Below are positions 20,719 to 33,365 of a stretch of DNA of 64,000 nt, piece after piece. The position numbers were made by a program, and so were the translations under genes. Numbering within the stretch: the stretch's first letter is position 1; the number at the start of each line of letters is the position of its first letter. Under the pieces are notes generated by a model. That model was not told where the DNA came from. It did not search any database and saw nothing but the letters and a program-made list of their open reading frames with translations. The stretch comes from Phoma sp. XZ068 (Eukaryota; Ascomycota; Dothideomycetes; Pleosporales; Didymellaceae), in contig RBKR01000018.1 in the NCBI GenBank assembly GCA_004835665.1, forward strand, positions 1,116,001 to 1,180,000, written 5' to 3'.

Positions 20719-23073
20719 ATGGTCCACCTTCCTCTAGGGGCACTCGCCCTCCTCGCGGCGACAACCGCATATGCAACAGAGTCCGTTCTCTTCTACACGC
20801 AGCCCGCCGCCAACTGGGAGCAATCACTGCCCATCGGCAGCGGCCGCCTTGGGGCTGGCCTTTTCTCCAGAACAGACTCCGATGTCATCGTCCTCAACGA
20901 AGACTCCTTCTGGAGCGGCGGCTTTCGAGACCGCGTAAATTCTCAAGCTCTCCAGGCATTTCCCCAGGTGCGCAGCCTCATGGATGAGGGCAAGCTTACG
21001 GAAGCGAGTGATACCTGGTCTCAAAAATTGGCGGGCACGCCGACCTCGCAGCGCAAGTACGAACCGGCGGGCTATCTGGTTCTCTCCACAGGACACGATG
21101 AGAACCAGACTTCGGGGTACCGGCGCGCACTAGATCTCGAGACGGGAGTTGCGAATGCGACGTATACTGTTGGTGGCGTGACATACATACGCGAAGCGGT
21201 TGCAAGCGCGGTGGATAATGTGATTGCGTTCCAGTTCACCGCGAGTAGCCCGAATGCGTATAACATGACTATTCGACTCGAACGCAGTTCCAACGAGGCC
21301 GCGAGCACGGGCAGCGACGGTGGGCTGTGGCTCAGGAGCTCGGGCAGAGATGATAGCGGGTATACGAACTCGCAGTATGCCATTGTTTCTATCTCTGGCG
21401 GCTCCCTGACGTCGTCCGGGTCCTCGATTACGGTACGCGGTGCTACCAGCATTACCATCGTGTGGGATGCCGAGACACAGTTTTATTATCCTGAAGGCCA
21501 GGCACGCTACGAGCAGGTACTTAAGGAGCGCGTACAGGCAGCTAACGCTAAGGGCTATGCTGCCATCAGAAGTGCCGCGGTTGCTGATCACAGCAAATTC
21601 TACAAGCGGGCTTCGTTCACTGCGGGACCGAGCAGCAATTCCGCGTCCGCGAACAAAGCCACCAATCTGCGCCTCGCAGACCTGAGGAGTGCGGGCTCGT
21701 TCCAGCAAGACCCCGAGTTCCTGACCCTTGGGTATAACTACGGCCGCTACATGCTGATTGCCTCAAGCCGCCCCGGGTCGCTCCCAGCCAACCTCCAGGG
21801 CATTTGGAACGATAAGTTCAACCCGCCGTGGGACTCCAAGTTCACCATCAACATCAACCTGGAGATGAACTACTGGCTTGCGGATCTCAATGGGCTGGAT
21901 GAAATGCTCGAGCCGCTGTGGACGCACTTCCAGCGGATGCAGACGCGCGGCACTGCCGTAGCGCAGAAAATGTACGGCCTGTCGGGCTGGGTGTGCCATC
22001 ACAACACTGATCTGTGGGGAGATTGCGCGCCGCAGGATGCCGGGACACAATGGGCGACGTGGCCTATGGGCGGTGCGTGGATGCTAGAGACAGCGCTGGA
22101 CCACTACCGATTTACGAAGGATGTACAGTTTGCGAGGAATACCGTGTTTCCACTGCTTCAAAGTGCCATCGAGTTCTACAACGGCTTCTCGGTCCTCCAA
22201 GATGGGTATTATGTCACCTATCCGTCCAACTCGCCGGAGAACTCGTACATCATCCCGTCCGGATCCAGCAATGCAGGCCAGCAAACCGGTATCGACAAGT
22301 CCTCGCAGTGCGACAGGAGTCTGATGTGGCATTTGTACACAGGCTTTCTCGAAATCTCGTCCGCCGTGGGTTCAACCGACGGCGTGTCCAATGCACAGCA
22401 GTATCTGGCGCGCATCAAAGCCCCCGACGTGAGCAGCACCACCGGCCGCCTCCTCGAATGGTCGGGGGACTTTGCCGAAACAGAGCCAGAACACCGCCAC
22501 TTCTCGCCCGTCATCGGCCTGCACCCAGGAAACCAGTACTCACCCCTCTCCAACGCGTCGCTTGCCCAGGCCGCCCGCCGCCTCATCCAGCATCGCATGG
22601 ACAGCGGCAGCGGCACAGAGGGTTGGTCGCGCATCTGGGCGTCGCAGCTGTACTCGCGACTGTTCGAAGGCGACACAGCGCTGTCCAACGCCCACGCACT
22701 GATGACAGCGATGAAGGATAATCTGTGGAGCGTGACGAGCGGCATCTACCAGGCAGACGCGAATTACGGTCTATCAGCTGCCGTTAACGAGATGTTTCTG
22801 CAGTCCCAGAATGGCGTGTTGCATCTGGGGCCTGCGATGCCGAGTGGAGGGGGTCTGGTGCAGGGGAGCTTCAAGGGGTGGAAGGCGAGGGGCAATTTCG
22901 TGGTGGATGCCCAGTGGGCGGGGGGAAACATTGTGGGTGCTACGGTGAGGTCGGGAAGCGGTGGTAAGCTGGAGATCCGCGTGCAGGGTGGGAGAGCATT
23001 CAAGGTCGGCGGGACGACGTACTCGGGTCCTATCGACACGGCGGCGGGCTCAACATACACGATATCGTTTTGA
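20719..23073 (+). CDS. Secreted GH95 family alpha-L-fucosidase-type glycoside hydrolase
   Basis: Single exon, 784 aa, full family length. A signal peptide is visible at residues 1-20 (hydrophobic LGALALLAATTAYA). The GH95 N-terminal beta domain follows (LPIGSGRLGAGLF, LNEDSFWSGG, YEPAGYL). The (alpha/alpha)6 barrel carries NLQGIWNDKFNPPWDSKF, then TININLEMNYW (the Asn-x-Asn pair of the active site, about 378-380), CHHNTDLWG (about 426-434) and NSPENSY with the probable acid Glu near 507. Characterised members hydrolyse alpha-1,2-fucosyl or alpha-L-galactosyl linkages of plant xyloglucan and glycans by an inverting mechanism. An extracellular role in plant cell-wall side-chain removal is the likely use. 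GC content is clearly higher than in the flanking spacers. No linked carbohydrate gene is in the window. Confidence 0.95.
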   Translation: MVHLPLGALALLAATTAYATESVLFYTQPAANWEQSLPIGSGRLGAGLFSRTDSDVIVLNEDSFWSGGFRDRVNSQALQAFPQVRSLMDEGKLTEASDTWSQKLAGTPTSQRKYEPAGYLVLSTGHDENQTSGYRRALDLETGVANATYTVGGVTYIREAVASAVDNVIAFQFTASSPNAYNMTIRLERSSNEAASTGSDGGLWLRSSGRDDSGYTNSQYAIVSISGGSLTSSGSSITVRGATSITIVWDAETQFYYPEGQARYEQVLKERVQAANAKGYAAIRSAAVADHSKFYKRASFTAGPSSNSASANKATNLRLADLRSAGSFQQDPEFLTLGYNYGRYMLIASSRPGSLPANLQGIWNDKFNPPWDSKFTININLEMNYWLADLNGLDEMLEPLWTHFQRMQTRGTAVAQKMYGLSGWVCHHNTDLWGDCAPQDAGTQWATWPMGGAWMLETALDHYRFTKDVQFARNTVFPLLQSAIEFYNGFSVLQDGYYVTYPSNSPENSYIIPSGSSNAGQQTGIDKSSQCDRSLMWHLYTGFLEISSAVGSTDGVSNAQQYLARIKAPDVSSTTGRLLEWSGDFAETEPEHRHFSPVIGLHPGNQYSPLSNASLAQAARRLIQHRMDSGSGTEGWSRIWASQLYSRLFEGDTALSNAHALMTAMKDNLWSVTSGIYQADANYGLSAAVNEMFLQSQNGVLHLGPAMPSGGGLVQGSFKGWKARGNFVVDAQWAGGNIVGATVRSGSGGKLEIRVQGGRAFKVGGTTYSGPIDTAAGSTYTISF

Positions 23074-24745
23074 GGGACTGGCTTGGATAACATGTGACGG
23101 GATTGGGTCGCTTGGCTGTAGTGGCGAAGGTTAAATGGATACTAGTTTCCTTTCGAGTTGATTAATATCACTGCAGAGATCTTAAGATAACAAGCCAAAG
23201 TCTATAGTGGGAGACTTGTTCACACCAGCATATTGGTAGCCTCTCAAATTTAGCCTTAGGCAGTTTTCCAGCTTCAAAAGAATGCAGAGATATATATGAG
23301 GTACCAAGCAACGCGTAAGAAAAAGCAGCTGACAGCACAAAGTCTAGCCTTTTTGTAATAGCTGGGCCTTTCTTATAGCTACCACTCAGGATACTGATAA
23401 ATTTGTCAGATACTGGCGTCTTCCAGACGGTTGTAGATGATCCTCGGGCCCTTCGAGCATTGCTAAATTCGGGTTTAATAGGAACATAATACCTTTAGTC
23501 ATGCACCTCGTCACTATCTCCGACCTCACCCTGAACAAACGATTAGCAATAAATATAGCACCTGTAGTGGTCTGCAGAATGCTATTTTGTTATGCAACCT
23601 CATTTCTGCTACAATTCCCGCACTTACAGGCTTTTCCAAAGGCCTCGCACATGGTAGAGTAAGATACGCAGAACATATGCCTGTGTCTCGCAGAGGCGAT
23701 AGTAACCATAATACTCTTGAGTTGCAGCTAGTCTCACAAGCTCGTAGAAGAGCCAAGCTTGTGCCTATATATCACGCAAACTCTAAGGTGCGGGTCACAA
23801 CAATAAAACAGCGTCCGAAGCCTGCATTGTAAGATTTTACAAGACAAGTATCGTTTTTATACTGAAATAAGTTGTTACCCTTTACTTCTTAAGGGTCTTG
23901 CTTATGGGTTGATTCAGATACATACAAATAGCGTCGATCCATAGGATGCGAGTCATTTTCGAAAGCGAGCTAAGCTAGAAATGGCAAGACAGAATACAGA
24001 CCAAGATGCACATCTACTACTTGGCCACCGCGCGTTACGGGTAGAAGGTGGTCAAGCGAGACCCAAGTATCCGAAAGTGCATCGTAGTCCAAGCCCGGGG
24101 AGTGCAAATCTACAGGCCGAAGCCTCCAACCCAGGCCGTCTTCAGATGCCAGAAGGTGAGTAGACGGATGTGTCCTGGCTGAAGGCTTTGATAGCTGTAG
24201 CGACGCTTTTAGGAAAGCACCTTTGTTAGTGTTATGATCCGATACGCACCATGCTCCAGTATTCGGTGAATATCCTAATTGCCATGTACCCCCATTATAT
24301 GATGAACAAATCTGAGTGCACCGGCAATTTGAACAAGCCTTGCAGCTAGACTGCAACGTGTGATTGCCTGATTGGCCAATCTAGTCTGCGCCATTTGGAG
24401 GTTATCATGTTTTTTAAATAAGCGAAATTGAACACTTGGTCAAGAGCGATCGATTATTATAGTGTGTCGGTGTGGTTCACGCTTCATTATTCTTCAAGCA
24501 TTCAAACAGGTTCAATATTGCTTGTCCAGATCATGTAATGGCTTGGATCTACGCTGTCCATGCTACCCTCTAAAAAGTTCGGGCACAACGATTGTGCTCG
24601 CTGAGGATACCGCGCCTTTCATGCTGTCTTGAATATCATCAAATACGAAAAGAAGACAGAAGTATCACAAAATCCTCATCCGATTCGCAATGGGTAGAAG
24701 CCTGAATGTTCTGAATTGTGAAACTGATTGGCATCTGTATTGAGC
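23074..24745. other. Gene-free spacer
   Basis: 1.7 kb between convergent genes. Small open frames at 23526..23756 (minus), 23587..23832 (plus) and 23970..24356 (minus) show no recognisable motif. Possibly old repeat sequence, but I cannot identify any element. Confidence 0.5.
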
Positions 24746-26348
24746 TCACTTGATGATGATCCTCACACCTTTCGAATCTTCATGGCCATGTGGAATAAAG
24801 AAGTCATGTACAATCTCTGCATCCCTCTCGGTAGTCTCATACAGTTCCATCTTGAATCTGCGGAATACCGTTGCTAACGTCAGATATATCTCTGCGGTGG
24901 CTAGGTTGATACCCATGCACTGTCTTGTGCCTTTACTGAATGGGACAAGATATTTCTCCAGTCTTGAACTTTCCGATTGCTGGAGCCATCGGTTGGGATC
25001 GAACTTCATAGGGTCTGGGAACTTCGATGGATCGCGATGCTGAAGCAGAGACGTCATGGCGACCGGCGTGCCAGGAGGAATGACCCAATCCTTATATTGG
25101 ATGGGCTTGTCAGGAGAAACGCGTTCGAGTCGTCCAACGACGCCATGAGAGAAACGGTGCACTTCCTGCACAACTGCATGAAGGTACGGAAGTTGTTCCA
25201 GCCTGGCCAAAGGCGGAATAGAATTCTCGTCGGGAATGGCCTGCTTGAGCTCTGCTCGCAGTTTCTCGTAGACGCTAAGATTAGCAAGAATGAAGTACGA
25301 GGCCTGTTGCAGAAAGAAAGAAGACGTTTCTTGCCCGGCTGCGATCATAGTTTGGCCCTCATCGACGAGACGAGGGAGTATCTTTTCCTCTGCGGGTAGG
25401 TCTCCGTCGATGAGTTCACGGAAAATATTCTTCTTTTCGTCTTTGCTCGAACTTCTGTGCATAATGTCGGAGATCTGACGTGCAAGGTCCTACAATTGTA
25501 AGATTCAGCGCACCAAGCATCAATCGTGACATACCTTCTGAAATTTGATAAGGTTCATAACTGGTGGATTGACTTTCCTCACGATCCATTCAGGCGTGGC
25601 TTGCATAGCGGGGAAGACCCATTTGAATTGTTTATTCAAATGACAGCCTCGGGTGCTCTCTACCATTGCTTGTGGCCATTCCCATCTCCAGGACGGATGA
25701 TCGAGACACCCATACGAAGTACCAAAGCAGTAAGAAGTGATGATGTCAGTGGTGAGAGCAGCGTATGCATGCTGGGTGATGATGGGCTCTCCGGTTTTCT
25801 GAGCAGTTTCAAATCGAACACATAGCTTGTCGATCAAGCCGCGGATGAGAGGTTCCATATGACCGATGGCCTGCTTCGAAAAAAATGGATTCAATGCGTT
25901 TCTTCGAAGGCGATGAACATCGTGAGAGACAGTACCGAAGCCAGAACTGCTGTTCCCGAACATCTCAACGGCCCATTTCCACTTGTCGCGCTTCTGACCT
26001 GGTCCACTGTAGAGAACGTCATAGAAGTCTGGATCCTTGACATGGAGTTCATAGGGGTTGATTCGAATAATCGGACCTACAACATCAATGTTTGTCGCTC
26101 GACAGACAGTGATTATGCTTACCATATTGTTCATGCAGCTCGTCTATCTTAAAAACATACTGGCCGCCGCGCACAACATCATGGTAGAACTCGTACCATA
26201 GTGTCAAAGCGGCCAACTTGGGACCAGGAAACTCTGAAATGGGGCTGAAATACAACCGATAGATGCCCAAGCCAACAAGATAGACAAGACACGTGATGGC
26301 AACAACACCAGCAAGGTAAAGGGGCGACAATTCGCCTGTTCCTGCCAT
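24746..26348 (-). CDS. Cytochrome P450 monooxygenase
   Basis: Three exons, 26348..26123, 26076..25535 and 25489..24746, with GTAAGC...GTAG and GTATGT...GTAG introns and phase kept; 503 aa. The N-terminal membrane anchor (LAGVVAITCLVYLVGLGIYRLYF) is followed by the hinge FPGPKLAALT. The I-helix oxygen-binding motif is AGQETS (307-312), K-helix EVHR (365-368), FDPNRW, and heme loop FSKGTRQCMG with axial Cys447. All hallmark residues are present, so it should be active at the ER membrane with a reductase partner. The hinge and B-C region resemble fungal P450s of secondary metabolism or detoxification of the trichodiene-oxygenase-like kind; the subfamily cannot be fixed by eye. No backbone synthase gene is adjacent, so a biosynthetic cluster is not supported. 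Confidence 0.95.
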
Positions 26349-28439
26349 AGTTGGTCACGTATCGCTGCACAGCGCCCGTGTGTGTGGGGAAGATGCCGAG
26401 CAACCTTGGAAGCTTCAGTTGGACAACCTATAACCGTGTCAACAACAGAAGACAGCGGTAAGACCTGACAGGCACCCTGCAGAAAGAGGTTTGTAAATTC
26501 TCCCAGCAGTGGGTGAGAGGTGGCAAGTGGGGTACAGTACTGGGCTTGGCGTTGCCACGGAGGGGTTTTAATTGTCTGATGGCTCTCCCCCTGTCAACTC
26601 TCGTCCTGACCCTTGTCTCCCCACTGAAGTCACTCTCACATCACCTGAAAACATGCCACTGATCTGGAAGAGAACACAAAGACCTGGAAGCAATTATTTG
26701 ACTTCTATTTTAATGCATCTGTGCCCCGCCATTGGCCGAGGTAATTAGGTCTGCACGTTTTGCGCACGTCGTTGATCTCAGGACGATCGGACTGGCAAGG
26801 CACGTCACTCAGCGATTGCGCCTTTCAACGTGTCTTGCATCTGGCAGTTACGTTTTGCGCGCTTGTGCGACACGATTTGCCGGTTATCACATCCCGAGGT
26901 CTTCTAGTATCCTGCTAAGATTGAAATAGCAAGCGTGGTTGATGTGTCGTCCATAGATGACTCGATTGTTTCTTTGAGCAGCCAAATTATGATAGATCGA
27001 CAATAATGACAATACGCACGCGTCAAGATGCAAACTCCGCATCATCTCCACTATGGTGCCTCCTCCAGATACCGCCAGCGAGCATCCTCGATAGAGGGCG
27101 AGGATGCTAACACGCCTTCCATATCTACCAATTAGCGTATGTTGTATCTAGTGAAGTTGACTACATTTTGCTGATGTTATCGAAAGGATGGATTCATTGT
27201 ATATTCAGATGACACAGAGCTTGCTTTATCCCGCACAGGACTTGTCTCTGTGCTAGCTTAAACGTATACGCAATACCCATCTAGATCTTGTCACTGTGTA
27301 CAGCGCAAAGCACAAGTGGCTGCTAATACCACCTTACAAAGACTCGGCCTTCGTAGGCCCTCAGTCAAAGACTGTGCGTAAAGCAATTAGTATGCATCAA
27401 ACAAAGGAGGATCCGAGCGTCATGACTATTATGTACGTAGAGAATGACATGGAGATGCTTAAATTTGAGGAGTGGAAGGAGATAATTGCCAGGCAGTGGG
27501 GTATTCCTTTGTCTACAGTGCATCTACATATCGAGTCATAACCATGAGCCAAGGGGGAGAAGCAATTACTCGCTTGTTTCGTTAATGTTTGGTCGGTGTC
27601 GTAAAAAGGCATGGACATCAGCTGTCTTGTCGGAACCCTGTACGTTCTAAGCGGTGGTGTTTAGAAATCGCCCTTCTGGTCGCTCCAGCATATGGGTTTT
27701 ATTGAGGTAACTTTTTGATAAGTATTAGTCTCAAATCCCAAAGGTGCAGTCGTTGCGCGAGTATTGGTCTTTGCTAAAGGCAACATCCCTGATGCATGTC
27801 AAGTGAACGCGAGCTGAAGGCGCACAGCCCTGTTTGTAATTCCAAAAGAGAGCGAAGCAAACCAGCTATCTTAGACTCATTCGGACTGACAGCAAGCGTT
27901 CAGAGAATTACTCGTTCTAACAAACCAAGTGCATTTATTACCACTGTCAAAATGTGGAGCCTAGCCTATATTTGAGACCCTACTGCAAGCTGTTCATGGA
28001 CTACCTGCATACGTACCTGTAAGTGGCTGTCTAAGACTAGTTTGGCAGGACATAGGGTGCGCTTGTAGACAAGAGCCACTCATAGTGCTGCCCACTACAT
28101 ATGGACACTACGGTACCAACCTAGTGGCTATTCAAAGTCAAATGCAGGACAAATTATACCTCTTCGTTTCGTTGAGAAACCCCAGGGATGGAGGCTGTGA
28201 CGGACTGCTTTGGCATGCATAGGTTAATATTCACCAGCGCCATCAGCTATTTAGTATTATCAGAAAGAAGCAGTGGAACTGAAACGAGGAATCGGTATCT
28301 CGTTAAGTATTTCTGTACATTTTTGTACCGTTAATAACGTAATATGGTGCAATTACAACTGTTTTCATCTGTATAAGTCTTACACGCTTGAGAACTCTTC
28401 ATTCTTGTGGACGTGTTCACCAGCAAGACAAGTCCGCTC
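26349..28439. other. Gene-free spacer
   Basis: 2.1 kb between the start of the P450 gene and the 3' end of the permease gene. The P450 promoter lies in the first part. An 81-codon open frame at 27296..27541 (plus) has no features I can interpret. Confidence 0.5.
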
Positions 28440-30495
28440 CTAAAATAGTGCTTGAAAAGGCGTCATGATGTAAGCCTTGATGCCCTTCTTCTTCTTCTTC
28501 TCGTCGCGCATCTCCTGGATGCTCGCGCGTCTCTGCTCTTCAGTCACACTTTCGCCGCTGATCAGCTCTCTCTGTGTTTGCCTCATGCCAGTATAGATGT
28601 CGATGTCCTTGGTTCGAATCCACAATGGGCGATGCGCAGGAATCTTGAACCAGCTGTAGACCTTCCACACCAAGTACAAGACAACGAGGAAAGGTGCCGC
28701 CATGTAGGTTTCGAAAAAGTTCTCAACGCTCAGAGGTGTTCCACCGACGGGGTAAAGTGCGACGTAAAATTGGGCGATGAGCGCAATGGCGTTGATGGCG
28801 AAGCATACCCAAGAGCCCCAAACACCGAATGAGGCTCTGTACGGGATTTCATCAAGACTATGGCCATTCAAGGCCCTAACAATAACGTTAGTGCCAAGAC
28901 AGAGTTTGAATACTGTTGCATGGGACTCACCAAGCTCTGCGGAAACGGATATGTGCTACAGCAATACTGCCGAAGACAAACAGTACAGTGATGCCAGACA
29001 GAGACAGCAACCAGGTGAAGATATCTCCGCCGTTGTGAGCGAGATTGATGTACGCCAGCAGTCCGAATAGAAGCTGAATAATCACCACAACGACAGGACG
29101 ACCCTTCTTATCCACGTAGGCGGTGGCTTTCGGACCCATACCTAAATAATCATTGTGATCAGTAAGGGACTGGTATGCTGTGGTGCGGGACACTCACCGT
29201 TCGCCGCAAGAGCCTGCATCGTGCGTGTGGAGCCAAAGGTGCAAGCGTTGGCGACACTCATGACCGCGATGAGAATGACGGCATTGAAGATTGATGGGAG
29301 GACCTTGATTCCGGCGAGCTGAATAGCAATTACGAACGGTGAATGAAGCGAACTGGAGCCAGCACTGCTATTGAGTGCTTCGTTGTTGACTGGCACAACT
29401 AGGCCGACTAGGGCAAGGTTCACAACGTAGAAGAGAATGATACGATAGATGACTTGCTTCGAGGCCTTGGGGATCTCCTTCCTTGGGTTAGCCGTCTCAG
29501 CTGCCGCCAAGCCCGTAAGCTCTGTGCCAGTGTATGCGAATGCTGCATTGACGAAAACGCCGCAGAAGCCATGAAAGCCGTTACGGAACCCGGCGGAGGT
29601 CACACCAGGAATATTGCTACATCTAGTCAGTAGAAAGCTCTGAGATCCGAGCAGGGAGAACGTACTAGTACTTATTGCCAATGTAACCTCTGTCGTCGGT
29701 CGGCACACCTCCGGTATTAATAATAATGCCCAGAATCATAAATCCTAAGCAAGCTGTAACCTTTATGATGGATAGAACGTATTCGACCTGTTTATAAATG
29801 TTAGTCTGGTTGTCTCATTGCAGCGCACGCTACACAAAAGCGCACTCACCTCGCCATAGCCCCTGACACCGAAGACTTGAATCACCATCAAAGCCACAAG
29901 AAGTGGTGTGATCCACGCGGCATTATTGATGCCTTGCGATCCTGGCCAGTAGTGGATGATATTGCAAGCAGCGGAGATCTCGAAAGGCAGTACAGTGAGC
30001 CAGCTAATGGCGTACTGCCACCCACAGGCAAAGCCCCAGGATGGGTCGATGAATCGACAGATGTACATGGTGAAGGCTCCGTTGATTGGGTACATGACTG
30101 CAAGTTCAGCCAATGCCTGCATCATCAGATACATCATAACGCCGATCATGGTAAATCCGATAATAACGGCGGCAGGTCCACCAGTGACGAAGGATCCAGC
30201 AGAACCAATGAACAGACCGGAGCCAATGGCACCGCCACTGTAAAGCATGTCAGTCGCAGCAAAGCATGGTTATTTCATCAGGAGTGTCCGGCGAGACTGA
30301 CATAGCAATCATCTGCATATGACGACCCTTCAAGTCACGCTTGAGCGCATTCTGATCAGAGATGACAATGGCGACATCCTCGCCAGTAGTACTGAGCTGA
30401 CGTCCTTTTGCGTCATCCGCCAGGGAGTAATGCGCTGGAGGGGGGACATCGTGGTGATTCTTTTCCATCTCGGCAGTCTCGTGCGTGTTGCTCAT
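28440..30495 (-). CDS. Amino-acid permease (YAT / APC superfamily)
   Basis: Six exons: 30495..30302, 30237..29850, 29787..29666, 29616..29198, 29141..28931 and 28875..28440. All phases agree; 589 aa. The charged cytosolic N-terminus leads into LKGRHMQMIAIGGAIGSGLF, the signature of fungal amino-acid permeases, whose middle is created by the first splice. About twelve hydrophobic segments follow, with AYTGTELTGLAAAETANPRKEIPKA and the C-terminal YLVWKVYSWFK segment usual in this family. The tail carries a KKKKKG run. It would import amino acids at the plasma membrane by proton symport. Specificity cannot be told from sequence. No nitrogen-regulated (GATA) site is claimed. It lies away from the putative hydroxyproline genes, so linkage is not implied. 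Confidence 0.95.
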
Positions 30496-32063
30496 GGTGG
30501 CGAGGACGTGACGAGAATCGGCGAGGACCAGGTGACACCTGAATCAGGCTCAAAACGAAGTGAATACGTCAAAAGTTGCTTGGAATGTCGTGCGGCGACC
30601 AAAGAAAGAAGGGTCAAGACGGAGGACACGAAGGGAAGTCGCGAGGTGTGCGCCAGTCGCGGACATTGGACAGTAATATACATGTCGGGCACGCGACGTG
30701 GGACTGGAGCTTAGGGGAAAGCATGCGGCTGCACAATCAGTAGCGGCCATCCGGGGCCTGCATCCGCGCAGAGGAACTCAGCCTATCCTCGCCCACAGAC
30801 CGCTATATCAGACCCTCTGGCACGGCGTTCGGCACAGAATTGGAATAGTATATTCTACTAAGATTTTATCAACCCCTCATAGAGTGGCAACCTTGCGGAT
30901 CTAGGCTATGCCCCGTGATACCATGCAACACATCGTGTACACTAACGTAAAGACGGATCCGGGGTCTCCGTGCATGGTCGTGTAGACAGTTCTGAAGCCT
31001 TTGGTTTTCTGGCTCACGGTATCACTTACAAGGAACAAATAAACAGTGCTTCTGGAGTCTACATACTACAGTACTGACTGTGCTTTGACTTGAAACGCAT
31101 TTACGTACCGGACTACGTGCTGGGATCCCAGGGTAGACTCAGAGGAGGGAAGTTGCACCTTCTATGCCTATCTTAGCTTGCGTCATTTCTGGTCACTTGT
31201 TATCGTTCGTGTTCGCAACACACGTATTATTATTGGCGCAACGGCCAAAAGCCGCTCAAACTCCAACACGCTATCAATCAACCCCTCAGCCACCGTGAGC
31301 ACTAACGTACGCTACAGGCACGCTAGTCGACAAACGGGCTGCTTATCGCTAATAAGAGCCCGCTAGGAGATGCTTCGATGCATCGAAGAAAGCTTACATA
31401 AAGCTTGTGTGCGGGGTTGCTCCAAGCATGCACGTGGCCTCCGCTTGTCGCAGGATCGATGGGATGTTTTTGACCCAGAATGCGATGAATGTTGTATGTT
31501 TGGACGATTACCTGACACATAGCCTTTACCATCCAGACGGAATAGATTTCATCTAGTCCGTAAACCATCCATCCTCGCTTCTCGGTGCGTGGCAACTACG
31601 CGCGTTCAGCCACCTGCAGCGCCACGTGTCGTATTTCGTAAACAACGAAGACTTAAAATGGGATCATGAAGCATATTGATGATGAGGAAGTGAACTGCAA
31701 GGTTCTTGAGGTGTTTTGGTAGGAACCTGTGGCAGATTGCATCCCATACGTGCGATTCTTAGAGTGGCAGACGTTGACCCGATGTTCAAGGACTTAATCC
31801 AGAGGGCAAACAATCTGGACCCGTCACAGGCGCTAGCAGCTACCCGGGCGTTGGATCATCTTTGGATTGAAGCCATTGAGACCGCTGACCAGTAGCTCAA
31901 TGGGATCAGCGGGACAATCGCGTACGAGAGGCGCTACCGGGCCCCTGGCTTCAAAAGAGTGTGCACCACTGGGTCTTAAGAATGGGTAAAGACCACACCG
32001 TCGGAAGATAACCGAACTAATAGCGCTAAGATACTCCAGACGAACGACCGTCCACCGACTAGA
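30496..32063. other. Gene-free spacer
   Basis: Holds the permease promoter. A short open frame ending at 31895 (plus; reads VADVDPMFKDLIQRANNLDP) looks protein-like but is under 50 codons, lacks a start and matches nothing I know; it may be relic sequence. Confidence 0.45.
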
Positions 32064-33365
32064 CTAAGATCTTGTCCCGTTGTACAGCCACTGCAACTCG
32101 GGCCAAGCCGCCCTTATTTCCTCTGTGCCGCTCAAGACCCCCTCGCCTTTTCCTACCAGTAGGCCTTGGAAACTCCCTACGAGTGTTCGCGTGATATTGA
32201 TCATTCTTTCAGCAGTCATGGCACCCTGCCCACCCGTTATTCCGAGGCCCTGCTTCATTATAATCAAGTCCGAGAAGTCCGAGTGATTCGATCGACCTCC
32301 GATATTAATTTCTTTTGCCCAGGCTGACTGCTTCGCATCGAAGTTCGCAAACAGCGGATCGCCCTTGTGCTGTCCAGAACTCAACAATAAGTTGGGTATA
32401 CGTAGGTCCACCGAAGAATCATTTGCAGAGACCGGGGCCCAGAGACTCCCGTCTGTATTAAGAGCGCCAAGGATCCTACGCTCCTGTTCGCTGGTATGGT
32501 TGCGTTCGTACAGAATCTGGCTGAGAGCTGCAGAGCCACCGAGCGAGTGACCGAAGAAAGAAAAGTGCGTGAAGTTGAGGGGGATTGACAGGCGTTTCGA
32601 TATCGTAGGTATGGCTTCGAGGACTGCTGATGCGTCCGTGAGGCGGTAATCATGGACACGCTGCACAAATTTCAATTTCTCCTTTGTGTCTGTCTGGTAG
32701 TTGAATGGCAAACCAGTTACACCAGTACCATCTGGTAGTTGAATGTACGGCGCCTCGTGTGGGTGATCCAATGCCACAACTGAGTAGCCATGAGATGCTA
32801 GATCGGAGAGGAGAGCATGAAACAGCCGAGATGGTGGCCCCGCAAAGCCAGGAGTGAAGATTAGCGTCGGTAGCTGCAAGTTGTTCCATTTCTTCAGAGG
32901 GAGTGGCTTCGCATTATAAGACACAGGTGCGGTAATGTTACTGAAGGTACCATTCGGAAGTCCGTAGAAAGTGTCGTAGAGATTGGACAAGTTGTCCCAG
33001 ACATATTTTGTGGGTGAGGCCTGTTGTTCAGTCGGGTAGTATACGTTGAGTAAGATGAAGGTTCCGGTACCATTAGGTGCTACTGGGTCGTCAATTGTAA
33101 GCTTGGGAAAAATAAATGCTTTAGAACCGACGCTGAACAATCCTGTCGGAGGTGGAAGAACAAAGCTGTAGCAAAGCGCTATGCTACTCGCCACAGTTGC
33201 GAGTATGGGAGTCTGGGTTCTCATATTGTTTGTATCGAGATCAACCAACGTCACCAGCTGATCTACGATCATAAGTATCGCAGTCGACATACATGTACTG
33301 AGAAGACATAGATGAACTGCCGCCTTGCATAGAAAGCAAGGCTGATGATTGGGTAAGGCCGCCAT
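32064..33365 (-). CDS. Secreted PAF-acetylhydrolase-like alpha/beta hydrolase
   Basis: Single exon, up to 433 aa. The first ATG (33365) gives a basic/hydrophobic N-terminus; Met48 (33224) opens a cleaner signal peptide (ILATVASSIALCYSFVLPPP), so the true start may be there. Catalytic triad candidates by family pattern are the nucleophile elbow FGHSLGGSAA (Ser274), Asp305 in LNTDGSLW and His361 in SNHSDFSD. LPTLIFTPGFAGPPS supplies the oxyanion-loop region. The order and spacing fit the platelet-activating-factor acetylhydrolase-like family (PF03403 type), which in fungi are secreted esterases of unknown natural substrate. Several N-glycosylation sites (NGT, NIT, NHT, NGT) agree with secretion. 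Confidence 0.85.
   Translation of the reverse strand: MAALPNHQPCFLCKAAVHLCLLSTCMSTAILMIVDQLVTLVDLDTNNMRTQTPILATVASSIALCYSFVLPPPTGLFSVGSKAFIFPKLTIDDPVAPNGTGTFILLNVYYPTEQQASPTKYVWDNLSNLYDTFYGLPNGTFSNITAPVSYNAKPLPLKKWNNLQLPTLIFTPGFAGPPSRLFHALLSDLASHGYSVVALDHPHEAPYIQLPDGTGVTGLPFNYQTDTKEKLKFVQRVHDYRLTDASAVLEAIPTISKRLSIPLNFTHFSFFGHSLGGSAALSQILYERNHTSEQERRILGALNTDGSLWAPVSANDSSVDLRIPNLLLSSGQHKGDPLFANFDAKQSAWAKEINIGGRSNHSDFSDLIIMKQGLGITGGQGAMTAERMINITRTLVGSFQGLLVGKGEGVLSGTEEIRAAWPELQWLYNGTRS

Noticed and set aside
21130..21708. Minus-strand open frames of 128-192 codons inside the GH95 gene.
   Set aside because: They are antisense shadows of an unmistakable GH95 sequence.
28603..28620. GGTTCGAATCC, a match to the tRNA B-box.
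   Set aside because: It is the antisense of permease coding sequence (WIRTKD), and no A-box or cloverleaf surrounds it.
24746..30495. A secondary-metabolite cluster around the P450 and the permease.
   Set aside because: There is no polyketide, peptide or terpene synthase in the window, and the genes are separated by a 2-kb empty spacer.
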